Positions 32,797-41,922 of a stretch of 45,479 bases of DNA are shown here, one piece after another. The stretch covers positions 1-45,479 of the forward strand of contig CAYWMP010000023.1 in assembly GCA_964459445.1 (NCBI GenBank), read 5' to 3'. Origin of the DNA: CAYWMP01 sp964459445 (GTDB lineage: Bacteria > Desulfobacterota > DSM-4660 > Desulfatiglandales > HGW-15). The position numbers and the translations under genes were made by a program. The notes under the pieces are model-generated. The model was not told the DNA's origin and did no database searches. It saw only the letters and a list, made by a program, of their open reading frames with translations. How positions within the stretch are numbered: position 1 is the stretch's first letter; each line of letters starts with the position of its first letter.

Positions 32797-34185
32797 CTAA
32801 ACCCTCAACTTCCCCCTCACAAGAGACGCGAACACACCACCAAAACAAAGCAATGAAAAAATCGCGAAAGCCATGTTGAGGCTTTTGAGAAGTTCGGGAT
32901 AATTCTCTACCGAGATCTGAACCCGCCCAATGAGCACAGCAAATATCAATGTGGCAATGCCCATACTGACCATCATGCCCAGCAGCCGCATCGTGCCCAC
33001 CGCCCCTGAGGCAATCCCATAAAACTTTTTCTCAACCGATCCCATAATTGCGTTTGTGTTGGGTGAAGAGAAAAAGGCAAAACCAAAGCCAAGCAGGATC
33101 AAACAGAACACTATGAATGGTACCGTCGAGTCTTTATCCAGAAAGACAAGGGAGGCGAGCCCAACCGTAGTAATGGCCATACCCAGTGAAGCAACGATCC
33201 TTGGCTCAATGCGATCTGAAAGCCTGCCTGCAAGCGGTGAGAAAAGGGCCATAACGACTGGTTGGGCTATCAGGATGAAGCCGGCACCCTGCGGACTCAA
33301 TCCTTTTATGTGTTGCAGATAAAGGCTCATCAAAAAAGTCACGGCAAATGTTGCGCTGTAATTGATGAGAGCGGCCAGACCGGAAAATGCAAAGACCCTG
33401 TTCGAACTGAAGAGACTCATCTGGAAAACGGGATAGGGAATTTTTATTTCCCATACCACAAAGGCAAATATGCCAAGAATCCCCAAAAGGGTAATCCAGA
33501 ATCCCATTGAGGAAGGCATGATAGTGATTCCATACATGAGTCCCGTAAGGGCAAACGCGTAAATCAGGGTACCGGGTATATCAAAATTTTCCCCCCTTGC
33601 TTCTGCCCACTCGCCTTTGAGATTTGAAATGATAAGATAAATGCTCAAGATCCCGAAAGGGATATTCAGCAGAAAAATGCTTCTCCACGTGAAGTGCTGG
33701 GTTAGAAATCCACCGAGCACGGGGCCTAACGAAAGCCCCGTATAAACCGCAGCCACAGTGATACCAAAGGCCTTACCCCTTTCCCGGGGCGGGAAAACCG
33801 AAGTGATGATCGCAAACCCTGTGGAGAAGATCATGGAACTCCCGATGCCCTGAAAGATTCGAAAAAAAATGAGCATCCCCACAGACATCGAGAGCGCTGA
33901 AAGAAAAGAAAAAACCGTGAAGGTCACTATCCCCCAGGTGAATATCTTCTTTCTGCCATAGATGTCCCCAAGCCTGCCGAAGGGAACCAGGGCAATGGCC
34001 GAGGCCACAAGGTAGGATGTCGCGATCCAGGTCAGTAAAATCGCGTCAACCTGAAACTGTTTTTCAATGGAGGGCAGAGCAATATTTATGGACGAGCCCA
34101 TAAAGGGCGGCATAAAAGAGCTGATAGTAGCAATAATGAGTGCCGATCTCTTTACAGTCGCGTCATATTCGGAATCCTGATCCAA
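32797..34185 (-). CDS. MFS transporter of the DHA2 (EmrB/QacA) type
   Basis: The 462-residue membrane protein has 14 hydrophobic segments by eye. It has the DHA2 opening (NIALPSIEKQF), motif A GRLGDIYGRKK and motif C GFAIITSVFPPRERGKA. The best start is a TTG about four to five bases after an AAGGA site. DHA2 members pump drugs, dyes or metabolites out with protons. It opens the operon with the SCP2-like protein, the ThDP enzyme and the ADH, and could export a product or an inhibitory compound. Confidence 0.85.
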   Translation of the reverse strand: MDQDSEYDATVKRSALIIATISSFMPPFMGSSINIALPSIEKQFQVDAILLTWIATSYLVASAIALVPFGRLGDIYGRKKIFTWGIVTFTVFSFLSALSMSVGMLIFFRIFQGIGSSMIFSTGFAIITSVFPPRERGKAFGITVAAVYTGLSLGPVLGGFLTQHFTWRSIFLLNIPFGILSIYLIISNLKGEWAEARGENFDIPGTLIYAFALTGLMYGITIMPSSMGFWITLLGILGIFAFVVWEIKIPYPVFQMSLFSSNRVFAFSGLAALINYSATFAVTFLMSLYLQHIKGLSPQGAGFILIAQPVVMALFSPLAGRLSDRIEPRIVASLGMAITTVGLASLVFLDKDSTVPFIVFCLILLGFGFAFFSSPNTNAIMGSVEKKFYGIASGAVGTMRLLGMMVSMGIATLIFAVLIGRVQISVENYPELLKSLNMAFAIFSLLCFGGVFASLVRGKLRV

Positions 34186-34252
34186 AATTCCTTATCTCCT
34201 CTTATTCTGTCAATCCCTCTCGAATGTGCCCCGATAAATATCAGAGAAACTC

Positions 34253-34875
34253 ATGAGTAGGCAACAAACATCTCTTCTTATAAGGATCCTTTNNNNNNNN
34301 NNNNNNNNNNNNNNNNNNNNNNNNNNNNNNNNNNNNNNNNNNNNNNNNNNNNNNNNNNNNNNNNNNNNNNNNNNNNNNNNNNNNNNNNNNNNGTCAGCGC
34401 CTGTCTTGTGGGCGCCTACGTTCGTTATGATGGCGGGGACAACTATTGTGACGGCCTTGCAAGATGGATTGCAGAGGGGCGTGTCGTACCTTTCTGTCCG
34501 GAAGTGGCGGCTGGATTGCCCGTGCCCCGGCCTCCATCTGAGATTAGTGGGCAGGGTGGTGGGTTAGCAGTTTTGCAGGGCGATGCAAGGGTCATCGACA
34601 AAGAGGGTGCTGATGTTACCGATTTTCACGTGGCCGGAGCAAAGATGGCCTTAGAAATTGTCCGGCGGGAAGGTATCAGGATTGCCGTTCTAAAAAACCA
34701 AAGTCCGGCCTGCGGAAACCCAAGGATCTATGACGGCACCTTCAGTAGTCGGAAGATTGATGGCTTTGGTGTGATGGCCAACCTTCTGAAAGAGAATGGC
34801 ATTGAGTTATACAACGAAGACCAGATCGAACGAGTAGCCCAAAGATTGAAGGACCTTGAAACCGTCGAAGGGTAG
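34253..34875 (+). CDS. DUF523 family protein, interrupted by the assembly gap
   Basis: To the right of the gap the frame reads V-S-A-C-L-V-G-A-Y-V-R-Y-D-G, then CPEVAAGLPVPRPPSEI, NQSPACGNPRIYDGTFS and ends at 34875: the DUF523 signature for 160 residues. To the left, an ATG at 34253 gives M-S-R-Q-Q-T-S-L-L-I-R-I-L. The joined reading R-I-L-V-S-A-C-L is what DUF523 proteins have near their start, so both contig ends belong to one gene of about 173 residues. The frames differ across the 100 N by one base, as expected for a placeholder gap. The usual second cysteine of CLLGxxCRYDG is missing. The function is unknown in general. Confidence 0.75.
34293..34392. other. Scaffold gap of 100 N
   Basis: Exactly 100 undetermined bases join two contigs. 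The length is a standard placeholder. The flanking sequences suggest that the true gap is near zero or a small overlap. Confidence 0.98.
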
Positions 34876-34930
34876 CCCCGCTCAAGCATGACAGGCGCAT
34901 ATGAGATCTTAGTATTTAGAACCTGAGCTG

Positions 34931-35362
34931 TTACTGCTTTTTGCGGTCCTCCACTTTGAGCTCCATCACAATTTTACCCCAGCCTCCACACTTTACCCCG
35001 ACATCAAAGCACCCCGTCCTCTTGAATCGAATCTCATTGGGATCAACGCCTGCATAGACAAGTTCATTCGAAGCAAAAATAAGGTTTGCAAATGAACTTA
35101 ATGCATAAACACATATTCTCTTTGGATTATGTTTGGTGATTAAATTGCCCACACCATCAAAATAGAATCGGTCACCCTGCTTGTGCAGGCTATTGCAGCC
35201 ATGAGATTCCACAACTTCTGCAATGATCGTCTTGTTCATTAAGGCGGGCGCCCTGGAAAGGATCTCTTCATTCTTTGGGTTTTCTTTAAAAAAACTCATT
35301 TCCTCATCCGAGTATCCAAGATGATTTTGGATAGCATCCCAAGTCGTTTGATCGATTGCCAT
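34931..35362 (-). CDS. Small cysteine-containing protein of unknown function
   Basis: The 143-residue protein starts at an ATG with AGGAGG six bases upstream. The pattern is G-C-x5-K-Q-G-D-R-F-Y-F-D-G-x-G, then R-I-C-V-Y-A-L-S-S and, near the end, C-F-D-V-G-V-K-C-G-G-W-G. This resembles the TIGR04076-like small cysteine proteins found in anaerobes, but the assignment is uncertain. The N-terminal 50 residues are a helical extension. It is convergent with DUF523 and lies behind the sigma factor gene on the same strand, 96 bases away. Confidence 0.6.
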   Translation of the reverse strand: MAIDQTTWDAIQNHLGYSDEEMSFFKENPKNEEILSRAPALMNKTIIAEVVESHGCNSLHKQGDRFYFDGVGNLITKHNPKRICVYALSSFANLIFASNELVYAGVDPNEIRFKRTGCFDVGVKCGGWGKIVMELKVEDRKKQ

Positions 35363-35458
35363 AACATTCCTCCTAATATGCTTTTCATATAAAGTTTGCG
35401 GCGAAGGGCATAAGGCGTGAGGCTCCAGGCCTTTCATTCCCTGCAGAAGGGCTTTCTA

Positions 35459-36304
35459 TTATGCCGTCAAAAATTGAAATCTGCCCGAGTGTACAAGCCT
35501 TTTAACAGTATCCACAAAAGTTTCCGGGGCAGAATAGTCCGGATGCCCCCGAAAAAGCGCGGCCACCCTTCTCAATTCATCAAGCTCCTCCAGGTTGTCC
35601 GAAACCTTGCCATTTTGCTGATCGCGACAAGGATGGGTTGCGAAAAGCAGGTTTTCCGGATCAATGCGTTTTGCATCGATGTCGTAGGCAAGTATCTTTG
35701 CGCAGTGGCATTTGTTGGCCGGATTGAAGAGGCCGCAATTATTGGCCAGGAACTCCTGGAGCCTTTTGCGCCCGCGGGATAGGCGCTGGCGGAATAGGTC
35801 AGGCGTTATATCGAGGATCTCACCTCCTTCGGCGCTGGTCATCCCTATAACCTCGCCAAGTATAAAGGCAATGCGGATATCCCTGTTCATGCAAAGGAGC
35901 ATGCCCTGCATGCAGGCAAGCTTGGTCTCTTTGACAATAATGCGTTCCTCCGCCTCATTAAAATCCATGGTCATTGTTTCTGAAAGTCCCTCATCAATGA
36001 GATCTTCGTATTTCTCAAAATTCAGCTCTAACCGTTCTGCTCGCCGTTTGTTGGTGGTTAACAAATGATTGGATGCAACCCGGTAGACCCAAGTAGTGAA
36101 GCTGCTCTCGCCCCTAAAACTGTCGAGTCGCGTGATGACCTTGACTAATATCTCCTGAGTGGCGTCTTCCGCATCGGCGGGATGATACAGCATCCTAATG
36201 GCAAGCCTATAAATACGGTCTTGAGTCCTGCGCACAAGCTCCTCAAGTGCATCCTTATCCCCCGCCTTGACCAGTTCCACTAGACTCTCAAGCGTCGTTT
36301 CCAT
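35459..36304 (-). CDS. ECF-type sigma-70 factor with cysteine-rich C-terminal extension
   Basis: The 281-residue protein has region 2 at about residues 22-90 (DAEDATQEILVKVITRLDSFRGES, in part; then TWVYRVASN) and region 4 near 125-185, with the late helix TPDLFRQRLSRGRKRL. ECF factors normally end there, near residue 190; here about 90 residues follow, with C190, C199 and C201 in a CGLFNP...CHC pattern suggestive of a metal site. No anti-sigma gene is adjacent, so the extension may be the sensor. The upstream gap of 470 bases is divergent with the ParA-PilZ gene. Confidence 0.85.
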   Translation of the reverse strand: METTLESLVELVKAGDKDALEELVRRTQDRIYRLAIRMLYHPADAEDATQEILVKVITRLDSFRGESSFTTWVYRVASNHLLTTNKRRAERLELNFEKYEDLIDEGLSETMTMDFNEAEERIIVKETKLACMQGMLLCMNRDIRIAFILGEVIGMTSAEGGEILDITPDLFRQRLSRGRKRLQEFLANNCGLFNPANKCHCAKILAYDIDAKRIDPENLLFATHPCRDQQNGKVSDNLEELDELRRVAALFRGHPDYSAPETFVDTVKRLVHSGRFQFLTA

Positions 36305-36774
36305 ATTCCTATAGCTTTCCCCCTTTTCCTTTGCGCCTACTACTTAGACTCTTCTCGACCTCAATATGTGACAACAAATATCCTTATACTCGAAATTCTG
36401 TGTCCTGCACAGACTTCAATCCTTTGAAATTCCCCCCATGAACCCATCCTCAAGGAGCTCAAAACCTAGCACTTTAGTCCTAGGTAATTAATTCACATCT
36501 ACCCTCGAATTAAAAGCACCTCTTTCCCAACCAGGCCTTAAAACAGACCATAATCGTCATATTTTCAATAAGTTGACTATTGGTATCAATACTGCAATTC
36601 CCTTTCGAAAATCATTTGTGTGGTGCACACTCTTTTATTTTGAAGGAATGGCTGTTTTGCGAATGACAGAGACATCTCAATAATGAGATCTATTTGGGGC
36701 GGTCAGATATCAATGTATTATCGTGGAAATCGATGCCGTCGAGCTGTTGGGATTATATAAAGGAGGGTATGCTA
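36305..36774. other. 470-bp divergent intergenic region
   Basis: The region should hold promoters for the sigma factor (minus) and ParA-PilZ (plus) genes. One perfect 5-bp inverted repeat with a 3-base spacer, GTGTGGTGCACAC at 36618-36630, is the most symmetrical sequence seen. No small gene was recognised. AAGGAGGG near 36760-36767 is the ribosome-binding site of the plus-strand gene. Confidence 0.4.
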
Positions 36775-37722
36775 ATGATCATATGTTTGGTTAACAACAA
36801 AGGAGGGGTAGGTAAAACCACGATTGCTGTCAATCTGGCCTTTTATGCCGCGCAAAATGGGAATAAAACCCTGCTAATAGATACGGACCCTTTGGGCGGC
36901 CTCGAAAAATGGCAGGACCTATCGGATGACAACGCGTTTGATGTTGTCCATTATCCTAAGGACTCCCTGAACAACAACATCGCCGACCTCTCTAAGGGTT
37001 ACAAACACATCATCATCGATGGGGCCCCCGGTAAGGGCAATATCACAGTATCCAACCTCATGTCCCCGCACCTGGCGATCGTTCCAATCGATCCTTCCCC
37101 CCTTTCGGTTTGGTCTACTCGCAAAACTATCAATGCGATCTTGCAAACCTTGAGCTCCAATAAGTGGTTTGAAAGTCGCATCTTGATTTCAAAATGCGCG
37201 GTGGGCACCACCATGGATCGTGATGTAAGGGAGGTATTGACGACCTACGGCATGAATCTATTCGATACCAAGATCCATCATCGCATCGACTTCATTAAAT
37301 CTTTTGTGAAAGGGGTTTCTGTGCTCGAACATGCGCCTCAGAGTAAGGCGACCAACGAAATCAAAAGCTTGTGCAAGGAGATTGATTTTAACAGACATGA
37401 TTCCGCCCCATTGGTTGAAGTGAAAAGTGAAATCGTCGAAGTATCTAAACAGACAATCAATGAACCTAATAGTGAACCATACAAAGAATGGTTAACCCAC
37501 ACCGATTTTGTTGTGCAAGGCAGGGCTTACGGAGGGTATATCCAAGACATCCGCAGCGGGGGAACCTTTGTTGAGACCAATGAGTCATTCAGCATGGGCC
37601 AGGGCATCATGCTTACTTTTCAATCCCCTAAAAGGATGGACTATATAAAAGTGAGCGGTAGAATCGCGAATATGGATTCATCGGGAATCGCCGTCAAGTT
37701 CGATGAGAGAATTGAAGTCTAA
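36775..37722 (+). CDS. ParA/MinD-type ATPase fused to a PilZ domain
   Basis: The 315-residue protein starts at the ATG at 36775, seven bases after AAGGAGGG; an ATG six bases earlier is too close. The deviant Walker A NKGGVGKTT is at residues 7-15, followed by LLIDTDPLGG and IIDGAPGKG (Walker A' and B). From about residue 235 a second domain follows that looks like PilZ (YIQDIRSGGTFVETNE, then SGRIANMDSSGIAVKF). The canonical D/N-x-S-x-x-G is altered (D-I-R-S-G-G) and no R-x-x-x-R is obvious, so cyclic-di-GMP binding is doubtful. No ParB or chemotaxis gene is near. Positioning of a membrane or motility complex is a possible role. Confidence 0.8.
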   Translation: MIICLVNNKGGVGKTTIAVNLAFYAAQNGNKTLLIDTDPLGGLEKWQDLSDDNAFDVVHYPKDSLNNNIADLSKGYKHIIIDGAPGKGNITVSNLMSPHLAIVPIDPSPLSVWSTRKTINAILQTLSSNKWFESRILISKCAVGTTMDRDVREVLTTYGMNLFDTKIHHRIDFIKSFVKGVSVLEHAPQSKATNEIKSLCKEIDFNRHDSAPLVEVKSEIVEVSKQTINEPNSEPYKEWLTHTDFVVQGRAYGGYIQDIRSGGTFVETNESFSMGQGIMLTFQSPKRMDYIKVSGRIANMDSSGIAVKFDERIEV

Positions 37723-37779
37723 CTATTGATGAACCGCCAGGGCTGTATTAGCTTGCCCCTTTCTCTAATCACCCTTCTC

Positions 37780-37809
37780 TTGACTCGCAAACCCATCCTT
37801 AACTATACT
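37780..37809 (+). promoter_or_regulatory. Sigma-70-type promoter of the moxR operon
   Basis: TTGACT at 37780-37785 and TATACT at 37804-37809 are spaced by 18 bases. Transcription would begin near 37816, giving a leader of about 80 bases before the moxR ATG at 37897. Each box has one mismatch to consensus. Confidence 0.65.
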
Positions 37810-37896
37810 GCGCTAGGTTGAAACCGGGCTTCCATTTGCTAACGCACTAAAGTTCCTTGGCTGTCCTGGGTGAAGGAACGGATAGGAGGATGTGCA

Positions 37897-38841
37897 ATGG
37901 ATTTTACCCTTTGCAACCGAATGATCGAGAACATGTCTCAGGTGATTGTCGGGAAAAAAGATGTTCTCGAATTAATCCTGGTGACCCTGCTTGCTAAAGG
38001 GCATGCTCTGATAGAAGACGTGCCCGGTGTGGGAAAGACGCTGATCGCCAAGACCTTTGCTCAGACCTTTGGCGGGTCTTTCAAAAGGGTTCAATTCACG
38101 CCTGATCTCCTGCCATCCGACATCACCGGTTTCAATATCTACGATCAGAGGACCGGCCGGTTCCATTTCCAAGAGGGGCCCGTAGCCACAAACGTCCTAT
38201 TGGCAGATGAAATAAACCGCGCCATACCCCGCTGCCAATCCAGCCTCCTTGAAAGCATGGAGGAACGTCAAGTAACCGTCGACGGCACCACCTACCCGCT
38301 TCCCATGCCTTTCTATGTTATGGCGACCCAGAATCCCATTGAGCTTGAGGGAACTTTTCCCCTGCCCGAGGCGCAGCTCGATAGGTTTCTCCTAAGGTTA
38401 AATCTGGGTTATCCGGAACAGGAAGAAGAAATTTCGATCCTGGAACGTTTTCAAGAAGGAGATCCCCTGGCTGATCTCAAGCCCTTGGCGAGCCCCGAAC
38501 AGCTTGTGGAGATGCAAGAGGCACGAGAACAGGTTCGTGTCTCAAAGCCTATCAAAGACTATATCACGGAGATTGTGAGGGCCACCAGAAGCAGTAAAGC
38601 CCTGCGCTTCGGCGCCAGCCCGAGAGGTTCCCTGGGGTTGATGCGTGCCGCCCAGGGTCTTGCGGCAATCCGGGGGCGTGAATATATCCTCCCAGACGAT
38701 GTTAAATACCTGGCCCATCCGGTACTGGCGCACCGGTTGATCCTCAAGGAAGAGGAAAGATTGAGGGGCGAGACCCCCGAACGATTCCTTCAGGAGATTA
38801 TCGAGCAGATTCCAGTGCCTGCGCCCACTCACCAAGGTTAA
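37897..38841 (+). CDS. moxR: MoxR-family AAA+ ATPase
   Basis: The 314-residue protein starts at the ATG at 37897 (TAGGAGGA ahead). It has Walker A EDVPGVGKT, Walker B LLADEIN, the ATQNP sensor and the PEAQLDRF arginine-finger region, all diagnostic of MoxR. It is normally a chaperone for assembly or activation of a partner complex with DUF58/VWA proteins. The next two genes encode DUF58 and DUF4129 proteins, spaced by 4 bases and by an ATGA overlap, so the three form one operon. Confidence 0.95.
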   Translation: MDFTLCNRMIENMSQVIVGKKDVLELILVTLLAKGHALIEDVPGVGKTLIAKTFAQTFGGSFKRVQFTPDLLPSDITGFNIYDQRTGRFHFQEGPVATNVLLADEINRAIPRCQSSLLESMEERQVTVDGTTYPLPMPFYVMATQNPIELEGTFPLPEAQLDRFLLRLNLGYPEQEEEISILERFQEGDPLADLKPLASPEQLVEMQEAREQVRVSKPIKDYITEIVRATRSSKALRFGASPRGSLGLMRAAQGLAAIRGREYILPDDVKYLAHPVLAHRLILKEEERLRGETPERFLQEIIEQIPVPAPTHQG

Positions 38842-38845
38842 CCCC

Positions 38846-40051
38846 ATGCAAATTCAGGAACAAAGATTAGCATCCGTCTTTGTGGTGCATCTGGTCCAGT
38901 TTATTTTAGGGATCTTCTTCTTCATTGCTTTGCTCTACGGATTTCTCGAATTGATCCTCTTTACAGGTGTGCTATTGGGCATCGGTTTCGGGGCGGACAT
39001 CTGGTGTCGATGGAGCCACCATCATCTCAGATGCGATCTGCAAGTAGACAAGCGAAGGGTCTTCCCGGATGAAAAACTGGTACTGCGCATCAATACCACC
39101 AATGCGAAGTTCCTGCCGGTATTGCTCAGGATCGCTCTGCGCCTTGATAGATCTCTCTTTGGTCCTATTCATGAGAACACGGTCTTTTCCGAAGAATGGG
39201 GTCTTCTCTGGTATCAGAGCTCAAGTCACCAAAAAGAATTATCCCCCCAACGGCGCGGGCTCTATCGTGTGGGACTAGAGGAGTTCATGGTTGGCGATCT
39301 CTTCGGTTTCAAAGCAAGAGAAATAAGAATCCCGGCCTCCGTGGAAATTGTCGTCTACCCGCGCCTCGTGGAAGTAAAACCCCTATCCCTCCCCAGACGC
39401 GAATTTTACGGGATTCCCGGCGCCCGCAGCCCGATTGAAGATCCTGTTTATGTCAATGGCACAAGGGATTACCAACCTGGCAGCCCGGCTCGACGCATCC
39501 ACTGGAAAACCAGCGCGCGCCACAACCGACTCCAGGAAAAGCTTTGTGAGCCGGCGGAACAGGAAAAAACCCTCATTCTTCTCGATGCTTGCCAATTCGC
39601 AGAATCCGGGAGAGAAGAGGAATTCGAGGCAATCGTCGAAAAGGCTGCGTCCTACGCCGTATTACTGGATCAACAGGGACACGCCCTAGGATTTGCCACC
39701 AACGGTGCTATGGCAGGCGGTGGTTCCTTGATCATACCCATATCCCGAAGTCCCGTCCAACTCCCTATGATCCTGGAGGCCCTCGCCAGAGTAAAGACGA
39801 AGACCGAGGGACCTCTTATGGATATCCTTCTGCACCACTATAATCTGCCCTGGGCCGTGAGCTGCATTGCCTTCACCTATGAAAAGGACGAAGCGACCGC
39901 CGTGATAAAGGCCTATATGCGCAATCGGAATATCCCAATCGTGTTTGTCCATGCCCGAAAGTCACCCGGCTTTCATGACGATCAATATCCAGGCGTAACG
40001 AGGAGCTCGGGCATGGATGAAATTGTTCCCGGGGAGGAAAAGGACCTATGA
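38846..40051 (+). CDS. DUF58 family protein
   Basis: The 401-residue protein has two hydrophobic N-terminal segments (residues 10-50), a beta-rich middle and the DUF58 signature YVNGTRDYQPGSPARRIHWK near residue 205. The VWA-like part follows (TLILLDACQF). It is placed directly behind moxR as in most genomes and overlaps the next gene by four bases (ATGA). DUF58 proteins are thought to be clients of MoxR in envelope stress or assembly; the exact function is unknown. Confidence 0.9.
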   Translation: MQIQEQRLASVFVVHLVQFILGIFFFIALLYGFLELILFTGVLLGIGFGADIWCRWSHHHLRCDLQVDKRRVFPDEKLVLRINTTNAKFLPVLLRIALRLDRSLFGPIHENTVFSEEWGLLWYQSSSHQKELSPQRRGLYRVGLEEFMVGDLFGFKAREIRIPASVEIVVYPRLVEVKPLSLPRREFYGIPGARSPIEDPVYVNGTRDYQPGSPARRIHWKTSARHNRLQEKLCEPAEQEKTLILLDACQFAESGREEEFEAIVEKAASYAVLLDQQGHALGFATNGAMAGGGSLIIPISRSPVQLPMILEALARVKTKTEGPLMDILLHHYNLPWAVSCIAFTYEKDEATAVIKAYMRNRNIPIVFVHARKSPGFHDDQYPGVTRSSGMDEIVPGEEKDL

Positions 40052-41445
40052 GAGGGTCGAGGAACGGTTTTCTGATCATCCTCTGCGGCGGTATGCTGCT
40101 GAGTTGGATCTATGCCTGGACCTCCTTTATCATGCCGATCATGGATTGCCGTCCTTTCCCTTTGCCTGATGGGGCCTTGATCCTGACCCTTGCAATCATC
40201 ATCACCCGGCTTCACCTGGGGCGAGGATGGCGGGTTTTCGCAAAGATCGGTATCCACGCAGTGGGTTTCATATGGGCTGTCTTCCGAATGGTTTACCTCT
40301 ATTTGGATGGATTCCATGCTTTCGGATCGGGTCAATGGATCGCGATATTGCTCGCCCAGCAGGGCACCTTCCTGGAATGGCTACTCCTGATTCTTGTTTT
40401 GCTTTGGACTTTGGTGCTCTGGATAGGTGGTGTCTGGATTGCCCGCAAATCCTTTGAACGCTATACCATTCCCTCGCTATTTGATCTCGGTGCAGCCGCC
40501 TTTCTCCTCTTGCTGCTTATCCAACTCCTGATGCTGTCAAGAGGCGTTTCTCTAAATCCCGACAATAACGCAGCGTTTTGCTTTGTCGCCTTTTTTGTGT
40601 TTGGGCTCCTGGGCATGGGATTGGCACGCTATGGGGATGTGGTTGAGAGGGGTTATATAGCCACCTATAGGGGCATCGGTGTGGTCTTGAGCTTTATGGT
40701 TTTTGCGCTGCTTTTCGGGGGAGGTCTCGTGCTCCTTTTACTGCCTTCCCTGAGGAATGCTGCCGAGTTGGGTCATGGTCTACTTAAGACCGTGTCGAAG
40801 CCCATAATCCCCTTCATTGAAACGGTCCTCCTCCTTTTCTTGGCAAAGGGGTGCCAGATGGAACCGCGAAATTTCGGTCCTCCCGAATCACCTGAAGTAG
40901 GTTATGTGCCAAGGGGCGACGAGTGGGGCCTGTCTGGAAAAATTTTGACGTGGCTTTTTACAAGCTATTTAGGATTGCTTTCACTGATCGTTTTTGGTTT
41001 TGTAGTATTCTATCTAATCAGGTGGCTTGCTTCAAGGAGGCCTCAGGCACAAGAGAGGCTAGGTATTTGGGATTTATTCCTGCATTTGATTTCTATAGCA
41101 AAAACCCACCTAGTGTCATTCTTCGCATGGATGATCCGAAAAGGGAGTGTCTATGGGCGTGCCGGGCGCCTGTACGCGCGGCTGCTCCGGTGGGGCTCCC
41201 GTTGTGGGTTGCCTCACGTTCCCTGCGAAACGCCCCTTGAATACGGCTCACGCCTGGTTCGGCAATTCCCGGGGCTCAACCATGAAATTGCCTTGATTAT
41301 CGATCTGTTTAATCAGGACGTTTACGGCAACCTCGATCCCGATCCAAATCAACTCGCGAATGCCCGCCTCGCCTGGAGAAGGCTCCGAAGCCCGCGCATC
41401 TGGCCCGCCCGTCTCAAGGCCTGGTTCTATTCGCCCGAAGCCTGA
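40048..41445 (+). CDS. Membrane protein with C-terminal DUF4129-like domain
   Basis: The 465-residue protein has about seven hydrophobic segments between residues 5 and 330 and a soluble C-terminal stretch with TPLEYGSRLVRQFPGLN and the ARLAWRRLRSPRIWPA tail, typical of DUF4129. In many genomes this domain is fused to a transglutaminase-like domain; here none is present and no separate transglutaminase gene follows within the window. The last 40 bases and some 20 bases downstream reappear, diverged, at 44031-44090. Confidence 0.8.
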   Translation: MRGSRNGFLIILCGGMLLSWIYAWTSFIMPIMDCRPFPLPDGALILTLAIIITRLHLGRGWRVFAKIGIHAVGFIWAVFRMVYLYLDGFHAFGSGQWIAILLAQQGTFLEWLLLILVLLWTLVLWIGGVWIARKSFERYTIPSLFDLGAAAFLLLLLIQLLMLSRGVSLNPDNNAAFCFVAFFVFGLLGMGLARYGDVVERGYIATYRGIGVVLSFMVFALLFGGGLVLLLLPSLRNAAELGHGLLKTVSKPIIPFIETVLLLFLAKGCQMEPRNFGPPESPEVGYVPRGDEWGLSGKILTWLFTSYLGLLSLIVFGFVVFYLIRWLASRRPQAQERLGIWDLFLHLISIAKTHLVSFFAWMIRKGSVYGRAGRLYARLLRWGSRCGLPHVPCETPLEYGSRLVRQFPGLNHEIALIIDLFNQDVYGNLDPDPNQLANARLAWRRLRSPRIWPARLKAWFYSPEA

Positions 41446-41580
41446 AAGGCTATTCGCCATGCTTCACATACTCCTCAAATGCTTCAGAGCACAATTTTCA
41501 TAGAAATCTGAATATGTTCTATGCTACTCTTTATCCTTCATGGGAGTAAGAAGGCCTATCAAGATAAGGGTTAACCAAGA

Positions 41581-41922
41581 ATGATGGATCGTTTAAATCC
41601 AGACAATCCTTTGGGCTTTATAATAGAATGCGTAAGGCGACGAAAAATTAGGTGGACGTATCATGTTAACATGAGGATGAAGGGCAGATTCATACCGAGG
41701 GAATTGATACTCAATTCAGTCACCAGCTATGAAATTATAGAGGAGTATCCGAAGGATAGATACTTCCCAAGCTATCTTGTCTATTATCATTTTCAAAATC
41801 GAATATTCCATGTGCTGTTTGCTGCCGATTTAGAGGGTGATAATGTCCGAGTAATTACTTCATACTATCCTACCCAGGAAGAATGGGAAGAAAATCTCAA
41901 AGTAAGGAGGCGGTCCTTATGA
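41581..41922 (+). CDS. DUF4258-type toxin of a toxin-antitoxin pair
   Basis: The 113-residue protein has the RelE-like arrangement of DUF4258: an R-W-T-Y-H-V-N-M-R-M-K-G-R segment with the conserved His, the I-I-E-E-Y-P-K-D-R-Y turn and the strand F-H-V-L-F-A-A-D. It overlaps the next gene by four bases (ATGA). It is the first gene of the toxin-antitoxin island behind the moxR operon. RNase or ribosome-dependent cleavage is expected from the fold but not proven for this family. Confidence 0.78.
   Translation: MMDRLNPDNPLGFIIECVRRRKIRWTYHVNMRMKGRFIPRELILNSVTSYEIIEEYPKDRYFPSYLVYYHFQNRIFHVLFAADLEGDNVRVITSYYPTQEEWEENLKVRRRSL

Noticed and set aside
34253..34567. Open frame reading through the N run
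   Set aside because: The translation across unknown bases is meaningless; the two flanks are better joined as one DUF523 gene with a frame change at the gap.
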